Assembly (NCBI GenBank): GCA_002839825.1
Contig: PGYU01000001.1
Span: forward strand, 526,698 to 571,465
Direction of reading: 5' to 3'
DNA: 44,768 nucleotides
DNA from: Ignavibacteriae bacterium HGW-Ignavibacteriae-1
GTDB lineage: Bacteria > Bacteroidota > Ignavibacteria > Kapaibacteriales > UBA2268
Shown: piece by piece, positions 1-7,641 of the stretch
Layout of the letters: every line of letters begins with the position of its first letter
How positions within the stretch are numbered: the stretch's first letter is position 1
Position numbers and translations under genes: made by a program
Notes under the pieces: generated by a model
Told to the model about the DNA's origin: nothing
What the model saw: only the letters and a program-made list of their open reading frames with translations
The model's database searches: none

Positions 1-737
1 TCAATCTCGAAGTTGAAGATGGTGATTTCATCACGATTATCGGTACAAATGGCTCCGGGAAATCCACGCTGTTGAATGCGATTGCCGGGACTTTTATCGG
101 TGATGAAGGCAGCGTAAAAATTGCAGATGTTGATGTTACTTTTATGCCTGAATATAACAGAGCTAAACATATCGCTCGTGTTTTCCAAAATCCATTTTCC
201 GGAACAGCGCCCGGAATGAGCATTGCCGAGAACTTGCATTTGGCAGCATTGCGAGGGAAAACAAGGATGCCAATTTTGGGGCTTGGTGCTTCGAAATTGG
301 ATGAATACAAGGCTATCGTTAAAGATTTGGAAATGCAATTGGAAGATAGATTGGATAATTTCATCGGTTCGCTTTCGGGCGGTCAAAGGCAAGCGATTAC
401 ATTGCTGATGGCTGTGATGACAAAACCAAATGTGCTTTTGCTTGACGAACATACCGCAGCGTTAGACCCAAAATCCGCATCATTGATTATCAATTTGACT
501 AAGAAATTTGTCGAACAGTATAATCTCACAACTGTGATGGTTACTCATTCGATGCAACAAGCGTTAGCTTTGGGCAATAAAACGATTATGATGTATCGTG
601 GTGAAATTATCGAATCACTTAGTATGAAAGATAAACAAAATCTGACTGCTGACGATTTGTTGGATAAATTTGCCGAACTCAGAAAAAATGAAAAGCTGAA
701 CCCGGAAATTATAATGGAATTCAGCAAAGAATATTAA
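1..737 (+). CDS. ABC transporter ATP-binding protein (5' end missing)
   Basis: Cytoplasmic ATPase of an ABC importer that would power a membrane permease encoded upstream. The frame is open from the left edge (first full codon at 3), so the true start lies outside the window; 244 residues are visible. Walker A GTNGSGKST is at visible residues 14-22, the signature LSGGQ at about 124-128, Walker B VLLLDE with the catalytic Glu at about 149, and the H-loop His in VTHSM. The DEHTAALDP form of Walker B and the short QRQ after the signature resemble the COG1101 ATPases that accompany TrpX/YtrX-type substrate-binding proteins. That assignment is inference; the ATPase itself is certain. The gene ends at a strong bidirectional terminator. 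Confidence 0.93.
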   Translation, partial: NLEVEDGDFITIIGTNGSGKSTLLNAIAGTFIGDEGSVKIADVDVTFMPEYNRAKHIARVFQNPFSGTAPGMSIAENLHLAALRGKTRMPILGLGASKLDEYKAIVKDLEMQLEDRLDNFIGSLSGGQRQAITLLMAVMTKPNVLLLDEHTAALDPKSASLIINLTKKFVEQYNLTTVMVTHSMQQALALGNKTIMMYRGEIIESLSMKDKQNLTADDLLDKFAELRKNEKLNPEIIMEFSKEY

Positions 738-743
738 TTTAGT

Positions 744-788
744 GCAAAAAAAAACTCATCCTTTGAAAATTCAAGGGATGAGTTTTTT
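744..788. terminator. Bidirectional intrinsic terminator
   Basis: A near-perfect hairpin lies between two convergent genes. ACTCATCCTTTGAA pairs with TTCAAGGGATGAGT around a two-base AA loop, with one G-U wobble. It is preceded by an A-run and followed by a T-run, so it can end transcription of the ABC ATPase on the plus strand and of the metalloprotease on the minus strand. Confidence 0.9.
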
Positions 789-802
789 TATTTAGAGAGC
801 AT

Positions 803-2875
803 TTATTTTTTTGTAATGCCGGCTTTGAAATATTCGACAGCATTTTTAACGACATCCAATGTAGGTTGAATTGATACATCTTGCTGAGTAGCATTTTGCA
901 TCCATATATCGGGAGATAATCTGCCCAACGAACACATACGTTCAATTTCGGAACCGAAATTTTTGTCCTTAATGTATTGATCTATTTGGAATTCAATCAA
1001 ATGACCAACCGGATAAGCAGATAAATACAAAGGATAACTTATCATATGCGAATAAATTGCCAAGATTGGTGAATCTTTTTGACCGAAAATATCAGCATAA
1101 TACTCGTTCCAGACCTCTATAGCAATTCTTGTCACTGCTTCACGAAGTTCGGCAGGTGTGGCATCTGGATTTTCATAGAGCCATTTCCAAGTTGCAATAT
1201 CAACTAATGATACACCCATAATTTCATATGATGACCAATAATTATCAAGTGCATACAAATATTGTTTTTCTGAATTTGTATTCTTGATACCGAGTACATC
1301 TAAATCACGTTGTTGGAATGTAAATGCCATTGCTTCGGTAAATGCTGTATTTGGCACTCCACTCATCAAATAGAAGTCCATGTTGTAAAGCGAGAATGTT
1401 TGTTCAACGTTGTGGCCAAATTCATGCATTGCTATATTATAACCTTTGTAATTCATGCCATCAACACCAACTCTGGTACGCAATCTTGCTTTTTCGCCTT
1501 TCATTTGAGCTCCCCAAGCGTGACCTGCACCACGAGAAGCATCAACTTCGATTTTGCTGGATAAATAAGCAGCCTTATCTTTCGCAAATCCAAGTTTAGT
1601 AAGAATATTCGGAAAATCTTTTCCAAATGATTCGGCAGTCGGATATTTAGTTTTAGTCATTTTGTCAAGCTGTTCTTCAGAAATTGTACTACGTGCTTTG
1701 AATCCGTCATACCAAATATCAAATGGCATCAAATCTCTGCCTAATCTTGATTTGATAATCTCGGCAATATCCTTTTTGAGTGGAGAACTGATGAAATCCT
1801 TGAACATTTGTTCAATTCTTTCTACAGGCATTTCCATTCCTTGGTCGAATGCTCTTTCGATATAAGTCGGGTAATGAGGTGAATATTCGTCCATTTCCTT
1901 AGTTATATTGAAATTTTCCAAAAGCATTGCGTATCTTGTGTCGGGTTCGCGTTCGGCTGTAATTTCGTTGCCGTTTTCAAATACTTTGTTCGCAACCGGA
2001 TCCCAATTGTACTTGTCGTTGTTGATTACTACCTGAGGAATTTCTTGGTTTATAATTCTTAGCATGATGCTGTAAATCATGTTTTGTTTGTCAATGCCTT
2101 CGGGAGATGAATAGTTGGATTTGAGTTCGTCGCGAAGATTCCAATGTGAAATTAACTTCATCTCTTTCGGGAAGCTGACCTTGCCGCTTGGGTCTATCAA
2201 ATTACCCATGAAAATGTTGTAATCGGTAATATATTGACCTGATTTGGTAGAAATTTCGGAAGCTTTGAGAGAAATTTCTCCCGGAACTCTCGAACTAATA
2301 ATGTCGCCAACTCTTGCATAAGCCCATTGTTTACGATTCCAATTCTTACCAAGAGTATTTTTTTCTTCAAGTGTATAGTATGGGAAATTGAGAGCTATAA
2401 AAAAAGCAATTTTGTTAGAGAACATATCATCAGCTGTATGAGCTGACGGGTCATACGCTCCATAAAGCATTTGAAGTTTGTTAATTGGTCCCATTTCTAT
2501 ATGCAATGGAAATTTGAAGTCCAAAATCATTTTATTGAAATGACCACTCATTGATTCTTGATTATCATTAATTGTGACAAAGATATTCTCCAACTCTATA
2601 GAGTCGCTTACGAAATTCTCAATACAGAAAGCTTTGAAATCCTCTGCAGTACCGTCAGAATCTCTCCAAAAGACAGCCACTTGTTTGACGCCGCGTTCAA
2701 TTCTGAAAGCATGTTCTTCCGAAAATTTCGATTTCAATTCTGATGTAATTTGGCTGACCAATTCATCTGTGACAATTGGTCTATCAGTTGCCGGTTTTGT
2801 TTCTACAAACATATCTTCCTTCTCACATGAAACTAAAACAACAAAAAGTGCTAAAATCATAGCAATCTTAAACAT
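803..2875 (-). CDS. Lipoprotein zinc metalloprotease (HEXXH, gluzincin-like)
   Basis: A predicted envelope-anchored peptidase of 690 residues. I chose the ATG at 2875 because it gives a lipoprotein signal (MFKIAMILALFVVLVSC, lipobox LVSC). It also has GGAG about 8 bases upstream, whereas the longer frame from 2959 has an unlikely N-terminus. The zinc motif HEFGH is at residues 484-488 and a TEAMAF segment places a Glu at residue 514, the spacing expected for the third zinc ligand in gluzincins (clan MA(E)). HEFGH followed by this Glu helix is reminiscent of the M3 oligopeptidase and M2 families, but the rest of the chain is not one I recognise. The gene is monocistronic, convergent with the ABC ATPase. 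Substrate unknown. Confidence 0.8.
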   Translation of the reverse strand: MFKIAMILALFVVLVSCEKEDMFVETKPATDRPIVTDELVSQITSELKSKFSEEHAFRIERGVKQVAVFWRDSDGTAEDFKAFCIENFVSDSIELENIFVTINDNQESMSGHFNKMILDFKFPLHIEMGPINKLQMLYGAYDPSAHTADDMFSNKIAFFIALNFPYYTLEEKNTLGKNWNRKQWAYARVGDIISSRVPGEISLKASEISTKSGQYITDYNIFMGNLIDPSGKVSFPKEMKLISHWNLRDELKSNYSSPEGIDKQNMIYSIMLRIINQEIPQVVINNDKYNWDPVANKVFENGNEITAEREPDTRYAMLLENFNITKEMDEYSPHYPTYIERAFDQGMEMPVERIEQMFKDFISSPLKKDIAEIIKSRLGRDLMPFDIWYDGFKARSTISEEQLDKMTKTKYPTAESFGKDFPNILTKLGFAKDKAAYLSSKIEVDASRGAGHAWGAQMKGEKARLRTRVGVDGMNYKGYNIAMHEFGHNVEQTFSLYNMDFYLMSGVPNTAFTEAMAFTFQQRDLDVLGIKNTNSEKQYLYALDNYWSSYEIMGVSLVDIATWKWLYENPDATPAELREAVTRIAIEVWNEYYADIFGQKDSPILAIYSHMISYPLYLSAYPVGHLIEFQIDQYIKDKNFGSEIERMCSLGRLSPDIWMQNATQQDVSIQPTLDVVKNAVEYFKAGITKK

Positions 2876-2906
2876 TTTAAACTCCAAATTAGTAAAACAA
2901 CAATTC

Positions 2907-2914
2907 CAAAAATA
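2907..2914 (-). promoter_or_regulatory. Possible -7 element for the metalloprotease gene
   Basis: On the minus strand this reads TATTTTTG, a full match to the Bacteroidota -7 box TAnnTTTG, about 32 bases before the chosen ATG at 2875. No good -33 TTTG is at the ideal distance; the nearest is 14 bases upstream. It supports the start at 2875 over the one at 2959. Confidence 0.35.
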
Positions 2915-2965
2915 CAGAAAAGCAGTTTCAAATAAAAACCGCTTTAAAAGATAACACAATTTTAA

Positions 2966-3305
2966 TTATGTTTTAAGCTGTGAAAAGGTGCACAACATCC
3001 TGAGTGAAAGGTTTGCTTGAACTTTGAAAGCTTGAGCCTTGAAAAAAGGAGTGTTTGCATATCCTAAAACAATTCGCTCTTCTTCGATTGATTCAATTGG
3101 TTGATTTTCTTGTTAGTCCAAAGGCATACTATTGTCTAGCTTATTCAAAGCTGAATTAATAGTTTCTTTATACTAAATCTGCATTTTGCAAGAAATTAAT
3201 AATATTTCATCATTTTATTTTATTAATCGTATTTACCTCATCTTTGCTCAGTTCAGTAGGGCTGAAAGGCTCGTTTGGCGAATTTCTAAGAGATGATATT
3301 TTCAT
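2966..3305 (-). pseudogene. Remnant of a small protein gene (about 110 codons, interrupted)
   Basis: On the minus strand an ATG at 3305 with AGGA upstream starts a peptide MKISSLRNSPNEPFSPTELS..., which ends after 31 codons at tandem TGA TGA (3210). Reading through continues with NIINFLQNADLV and then TAA. A one-base frame change at that point resumes as YKETINSALNKLDNSMPLD, one more TAA (3113-3115) follows, and the same frame then stays open for about 49 codons to 2966. The pieces join into a plausible hydrophilic helical protein, so I read this as a decayed gene with two stops and a frameshift. Alternatively only the 31-residue peptide is real. Family unknown. Confidence 0.33.
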
Positions 3306-3430
3306 TATTTTCCTATTTATTCATTTTTTTTTAGAAAAAAATTTGATTTTCAAGTTTTTTTTCATATTTTACAAAAAGTATTGGACAAAATATATACCAA
3401 TTGTTAAAATTTTAAATTAGAGGAGTATGT

Positions 3431-4033
3431 ATGAGATTTTCTTTACAAATAATATTGATTCTTATCGTATCTTTCTTCTTGGCTTGCCAACCTAAGCCTA
3501 AGTTTTTGTCACCGCTTGAAATTCAGAATGAGAAAGAAAAGGTCCAAAAAGTTATAGTCGATTTCCATGTGGCACTCGAAGATAAAAATTTTGGCAAACT
3601 TGTTGAAACATTAGCAGACGAAGTTATCTTTTTTGGAACTGACTCATCAGAAATCATTAAAACATTTGCCGATTTCAAAATGGCGATTGACAAACAATGG
3701 AAAGATTATGACAAAATTGATTACGGAGAATTACGCGACGTATCAATTCAGATGGACGATAATGCTACTTTGGCATCTATAATTTATGGAACCAATGCTG
3801 TAATCACCATAGCTGGAGTTAATGTAGAATATTACTTACGAATCGCACGTATTTTGAGAAAGAAAGATGACAGATGGCTGATTGTTAGTGGTATTGTGGG
3901 TATTGTTCGTAATGATGACCAGATTCAAAGAGATTACGAAAAAAATACATTGGGTTCAACCAAACAAAATTCACAAGAACAAAGTGATCAAAAAGAGAAA
4001 AAAGATCAAAAACCTCCGGTTCTAAAAGAATAG
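3431..4033 (+). CDS. Lipoprotein with SnoaL/NTF2-like domain
   Basis: A 200-residue predicted lipoprotein. The N-terminus MRFSLQIILILIVSFFLAC has a lipobox ending at Cys19. Residues about 35-160 follow the DUF4440/SnoaL pattern: a helix (VQKVIVDFHVALEDKNFGKLVETL), an ADEVIFFGTD strand, an F-KMAIDKQW helix, and a strand ending in DRWLIVSGIVG. Such domains bind small ligands or act as lipid-anchored folds, and no catalytic residue is evident here. The C-terminal 35 residues are charged and low in complexity (Q, K, E, D). AGAGGAG lies just before the ATG. A terminator follows at 4061, so the gene is its own unit. Specific role unknown. Confidence 0.75.
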   Translation: MRFSLQIILILIVSFFLACQPKPKFLSPLEIQNEKEKVQKVIVDFHVALEDKNFGKLVETLADEVIFFGTDSSEIIKTFADFKMAIDKQWKDYDKIDYGELRDVSIQMDDNATLASIIYGTNAVITIAGVNVEYYLRIARILRKKDDRWLIVSGIVGIVRNDDQIQRDYEKNTLGSTKQNSQEQSDQKEKKDQKPPVLKE

Positions 4034-4060
4034 AGGCATCATAGTTTGTTTAAAAATAAT

Positions 4061-4087
4061 TAAGCCCTTCATATTTTGAAGGGCTTA
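4061..4087 (+). terminator. Intrinsic terminator after the NTF2-like lipoprotein gene
   Basis: TAAGCCCTTCA pairs perfectly with TGAAGGGCTTA around a TATTT loop and is followed by a T-rich run (TTATATTT). It sits 28 bases after the upstream stop and separates that gene from the glycosyltransferase at 4147. Confidence 0.8.
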
Positions 4088-4146
4088 TTATATTTGTAAT
4101 TGTCTGTAATATCTTTACAAATTTAGTTTTTAAAAATTTGGTTGAA

Positions 4147-5496
4147 ATGGGAAAGTTAATAGATTATTATCATAATTTGGATTTGAAGCGCTTCATATTG
4201 TATGTTTGTATCTTTTCCTTTGTAATAAGACTTGCATTTGTATTCTTCAAAGGTGACTTTGAAAACCCTAAAATGTGGGAGCATGGTGATACAGCCAGAT
4301 ATATGTTAGCTGGGCACGGATATACGATGCATTGGCCCTATCGCGCTATTGATGAAGCAAGACATGAGTTAAAACAAGACCCACCTCCCTATGTGGGTTC
4401 ATTCATGCCACCCTTGAATCCTTACTTCATTTACCTTAATTTCAAAGTCTTTGGTGACAACACTAAAGCTTATACATCGTTGTTTCTTTTCAATGTTTTG
4501 TTTGGCACTATTGCAGTATATCTTTCATTTCTGATAGCCCGATTGCTTTTCAATGACGATGCAGCAAAAATTGCAGCAATCTTAGCGGCAATTTTCCTGC
4601 CTGCAATTGTGGGAACTGTCACATTCAGTGGTTCTCAAATGTATCAGATGTTGGCATTGGCGGCAATCTATTACTTAATCAAATATATCAAATTCTCCAA
4701 GTCCCATGATATTATGATTGCGGGATTGCTTTGCGGATTGCAGACTCTTGTGCGCAGCGAATTTTTTGCCCTATCATTTGCTTTAATATTCGCCGCTGTA
4801 CTTGTTAATTACTGGAGAACGCGTAATAAAAAGTTTATTTTCAATCTGATTCTTGCATTTGTTGCGTTTGCTGCTGTTGTTGGTCCTTGGACTTACAGAA
4901 ATTATCAATTATACGATAAATTCATTCCTGTTGTGACTCATCCTTGGCACGAAATATGGCGGGGGAATAATATTTTTGCAAGCGGCGGCGCCAGAAATGC
5001 TGATGGAAGGCATGTTTGGCTCGATGGGCATAATGATTATTCAGTTGCTCATAGATTGGACAGTTTACCGCTTGATACAAGATTTGAAATTGCAGCTGAT
5101 TCGATTTTCCGAGATGAAGCAATTCATTATTGGAAAAATAATCCCAAAAAAGCTATCCTTAATTCATTGCTTCGAGTGGTTTCGCTTTGGGCGATTGATT
5201 ATACCTCTCCCGAAATTCATAATCCTATCTATATTTTCTTCGTCTTTATTATCACAATTCCGGTGCTATATGCATTCGCTTATTCAATCAGAAAAGATGG
5301 GCTTCTTAGAAATCCGAATGTGATTTTTTTGTTATTTGCGCTATTTTACACAGTACTAATCTTAACAGTGAATTTTATCATTCGCTACCAGATTTACTTT
5401 CTGACAGTTATGCTACCGGTATCTTCTTACGGAATTTATTTGATTTCGCAAAAATTGATTGAAAAATACAAGCCCAAAAAGCTTATAAAAAATTAG
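4147..5496 (+). CDS. Integral membrane GT-C glycosyltransferase (GT39/PMT_2-like)
   Basis: A polytopic membrane protein of 449 residues resembling the ArnT/PMT_2 group, which moves a sugar from a polyprenyl-phosphate donor to an acceptor on the outer face of the inner membrane. After an N-terminal membrane segment (RFILYVCIFSFVIRLAFVFF) comes a long periplasmic loop with acidic and aromatic residues (HGDTARYMLAGHGYTMHWPY), where GT-C enzymes carry their catalytic Asp. About nine to ten hydrophobic helices follow. I take the ATG at 4147 rather than the TTG at 4138. The stop codon overlaps that of the convergent lipoprotein gene. The donor could be made by the DPM1-like enzyme at 33954, but that is inference. 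Confidence 0.75.
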   Translation: MGKLIDYYHNLDLKRFILYVCIFSFVIRLAFVFFKGDFENPKMWEHGDTARYMLAGHGYTMHWPYRAIDEARHELKQDPPPYVGSFMPPLNPYFIYLNFKVFGDNTKAYTSLFLFNVLFGTIAVYLSFLIARLLFNDDAAKIAAILAAIFLPAIVGTVTFSGSQMYQMLALAAIYYLIKYIKFSKSHDIMIAGLLCGLQTLVRSEFFALSFALIFAAVLVNYWRTRNKKFIFNLILAFVAFAAVVGPWTYRNYQLYDKFIPVVTHPWHEIWRGNNIFASGGARNADGRHVWLDGHNDYSVAHRLDSLPLDTRFEIAADSIFRDEAIHYWKNNPKKAILNSLLRVVSLWAIDYTSPEIHNPIYIFFVFIITIPVLYAFAYSIRKDGLLRNPNVIFLLFALFYTVLILTVNFIIRYQIYFLTVMLPVSSYGIYLISQKLIEKYKPKKLIKN

Positions 5497-6107
5497 TCAA
5501 CCCATCCCCAGATAGCTTTTGGAGCGGGCACTTCCTTTGTCAAATCAAACACTACTCTGAAGTGGCGGTCTGTGCCAATTCGCCTCAATGAATAAGCAAA
5601 ATGTTTGTTGGCGAGAAGTTCCACCATCCAGACATTGAAAGCAGCAAAATCCAACATATCCACAGTCTCTTGGTCAGCAATGAACATTTGCAGCGTGTCT
5701 CTACCTGCGTTACTCGTCATTCCACCATAGAAATTTGTATCGTCTTCAGAGCCGTCTTCATGTCGATGGTCATGTTTGAGTTGGAGCCTATCTCCAATTT
5801 TGGTAAAAATCCATGTCCGAGATTTATCTTCGCCTACAACAAACGGTACCTTTATTTCATTTTCGCTGCATTTTCGGACGTTCATTATCAATATTTTCCC
5901 GGCTACATCAGGGTCTTTCGCTGAATCCGAATCCAATCTGCCTTCAAAAGATTTTCCGCACATAGCACTTAAATTGTCCCAGAATACTTGTGTTGGCGCC
6001 AACAAAGTCAATTCTTCATCTTCGATAATTTCGTCTTCACTATTCTTGAAATCCGAATTGCATGACATAAAAATCATCAGTATCAAAATTGAAATAAACG
6101 TTTTCAT
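5493..6107 (-). CDS. Putative lipoprotein of unknown function
   Basis: A 204-residue protein starting MKTFISILILMIFMSC, a clear lipoprotein signal with Cys16, followed by an acidic stretch (NSEDEIIEDEE). The mature part has beta-type segments and an HDHRHEDGSEDD stretch rich in His and Asp (around residue 115) that could bind metal. No family recognised. It is the last gene of a unit with coaC and coaB: only six bases separate it from the coaB stop. Its own stop codon overlaps that of the plus-strand glycosyltransferase (TTAG shared at 5493-5496). Confidence 0.7.
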   Translation of the reverse strand: MKTFISILILMIFMSCNSDFKNSEDEIIEDEELTLLAPTQVFWDNLSAMCGKSFEGRLDSDSAKDPDVAGKILIMNVRKCSENEIKVPFVVGEDKSRTWIFTKIGDRLQLKHDHRHEDGSEDDTNFYGGMTSNAGRDTLQMFIADQETVDMLDFAAFNVWMVELLANKHFAYSLRRIGTDRHFRVVFDLTKEVPAPKAIWGWVD

Positions 6108-6113
6108 ATAGAT

Positions 6114-6773
6114 TTATCCATTAGTTTGAATCAAAATTTCCTCAATTTTTTCGAGAATTTTTTCAGCGCATTTTGTCTTAGACATTGTTGGAAATGTGAA
6201 TAAGTGCCCAGATTTTGTGATAATGGTGATTGTATTATCATCGCCTCCGAAACCACTATTGGTTTTGTTAGCTGAATTCACAACAATCATATCGCAGTTT
6301 TTTCTCGTAAGTTTTTCCTTGCCATATTCGATTTCATTCTCAGATTCTAAAGCAAAACCAACCAAAATTAGCTTGTCAGATTTGTGTTGACCGACATAAG
6401 CCAAAATATCAATCGTAGGTTTCAGCTCAATATTTAGCGAATCCATCGAAGTCTTCTTGATTTTTCCCTTATATGGTGCTTTTGGTGTAAAATCTGCAAC
6501 AGCAGCCGACATAACAACTACATCTTGAGTTTGAAAATGCTCAAAAACAGCTTCATACATATCTTGAGCAGATTCGACATTTATGCGTTTGATTGAGTCA
6601 GAACAATCCAAATGGACAGGTCCGCTAACCAAAATGACATCATAAGCATTTTTGTTGAAAACCTCTGCTAATGCAAATCCCATTTTGCCTGATGAAAAGT
6701 TTGAAATGTAACGGACATCGTCCATTCTCTCCAAAGTTGGTCCTGCTGTAATCAGAACTTTGGGCTTATTCAT
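6114..6773 (-). CDS. coaB: Phosphopantothenate-cysteine ligase (CoaB), stand-alone
   Basis: Second step of the CoaBC pair in coenzyme A synthesis: nucleotide-dependent joining of cysteine to 4'-phosphopantothenate. The 219 residues match a complete CoaB domain. ITAGPT and DVRYISNFSSGKMG near the N-terminus contain the conserved Asn; AAVADFTP is mid-domain, and KIKK plus KLTRKNCDMIVVN complete the active-site signature. In most bacteria this domain is fused behind CoaC in one protein (Dfp). Here it is a separate frame whose ATG overlaps the coaC stop by 8 bases (ATGAATAA), which suggests translational coupling. Loss of one base in the A4 run at 6777-6780 would fuse the two frames, so an assembly error cannot be excluded. 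Confidence 0.9.
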   Translation of the reverse strand: MNKPKVLITAGPTLERMDDVRYISNFSSGKMGFALAEVFNKNAYDVILVSGPVHLDCSDSIKRINVESAQDMYEAVFEHFQTQDVVVMSAAVADFTPKAPYKGKIKKTSMDSLNIELKPTIDILAYVGQHKSDKLILVGFALESENEIEYGKEKLTRKNCDMIVVNSANKTNSGFGGDDNTITIITKSGHLFTFPTMSKTKCAEKILEKIEEILIQTNG

Positions 6774-7515
6774 TAGTTTTCTTCTTCATTTTTTCTAAAT
6801 CCATTTCGGCATTCCACTTGTCTTTTTCGATTGCATTTTGCAAAGTTTCAAGCGGCTTATTAATCAATTCAGCAGCAGCATCATCGGTATCGGAAATATT
6901 TTGCCCTTTTTTATATACATCATCTATGACTGTATATCTGGTACGATTTCGAAAATACTCCAAAGCATACGAAGTAAAATTAACGACATCCTCAATATCA
7001 GGAAATCTGCCCGGACCGACAAATCCACTCGATAAATCGCCATCAACCGGTGGCAAAATGAGAGCACCATCGGACTGAATCAGCTTTACTGACCGTTGGG
7101 TGGCAGGATGAAGCCACATTGTCGAATCCATTGCAGGCGACACGATTAGAGGGATTTCAGGGGGCAAAGCGGTCGCAACGGATATAAGTGGTGAATCACA
7201 AATCGCATTTGCTAATTTGCCAAGTGTAGTTGCCGAACACGGTGCAATAAGCATTATATCGCACGAATGAGCTAATTCTATATGCCAAGCACCCGAAGTC
7301 TGAGTGCTCTCATCGAACATATTTATAATTACATCATTTCGACTAAGATTGGCAAGTGTCAGCGGTGAAACGAATTCCTTTGCCGATTGGGTCATCAAAA
7401 CAGTTACATCTGCCCCACTTTTGACAAATTCACGTACTAACAAGGGAGCTTTATAAGCAGCAATTGAACCTGTAACACCAAGTAGGATTTTTTTCTTATT
7501 TAGATTGTTTGTCAT
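6766..7515 (-). CDS. coaC: Phosphopantothenoylcysteine decarboxylase (CoaC), stand-alone
   Basis: FMN-dependent decarboxylation of 4'-phosphopantothenoylcysteine in the cytoplasm. Residues 10-22 give the flavin motif LLGVTGSIAAYKA, and the catalytic His is H78 in WHIELA. The PxMN motif appears as PAMD (127-130), an Asn-to-Asp form I also associate with Bacteroidota CoaBC. The substrate-clamp ACG is SSG (162-164) ahead of GPGR. After about residue 188 there is a charged 60-residue tail before the stop, where CoaB would begin in the usual fused protein. First gene of its unit, divergent from der across 126 bases. Confidence 0.88.
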   Translation of the reverse strand: MTNNLNKKKILLGVTGSIAAYKAPLLVREFVKSGADVTVLMTQSAKEFVSPLTLANLSRNDVIINMFDESTQTSGAWHIELAHSCDIMLIAPCSATTLGKLANAICDSPLISVATALPPEIPLIVSPAMDSTMWLHPATQRSVKLIQSDGALILPPVDGDLSSGFVGPGRFPDIEDVVNFTSYALEYFRNRTRYTVIDDVYKKGQNISDTDDAAAELINKPLETLQNAIEKDKWNAEMDLEKMKKKTNE

Positions 7516-7595
7516 ATTATACTCATTTTATGTAAATTATCCAACTTTAAAAATAATAAAAAGTGTTAAATGGAGACTATCTTGCAAAAAATATT

Positions 7596-7603
7596 TATCT
7601 TTG
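7596..7603 (+). promoter_or_regulatory. Possible -7 element for der
   Basis: TATCTTTG matches the Bacteroidota -7 box TAnnTTTG and lies 38 bases before the der ATG. No TTTG is found at the ideal 19-base distance upstream, so this is a partial match only. Confidence 0.3.
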
Positions 7604-7641
7604 AAGTATCATTATTAACAAATTTTTAATAATATCCAAAT

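Larger units (their letters stand above)
2876..3430. other. Intergenic region with gene remnant
   Basis: A 555-base stretch between the divergent metalloprotease and NTF2-like lipoprotein genes. It holds the minus-strand remnant at 2966-3305, a possible -7 box at 2907-2914, and a very AT-rich leader (about 3300-3420) before the plus-strand gene. I see no intact gene, RNA or strong terminator here. Confidence 0.5.

Noticed and set aside
3210-3215. TGA TGA read as a recoded sense codon
   Set aside because: TGA is used as a normal stop throughout the window, for example in the many ATGA overlaps.
5493-5496. Overlap of convergent stop codons as evidence of misassembly
   Set aside because: Both proteins end naturally, and convergent overlaps are common in compact genomes (another occurs at 19922-19945).
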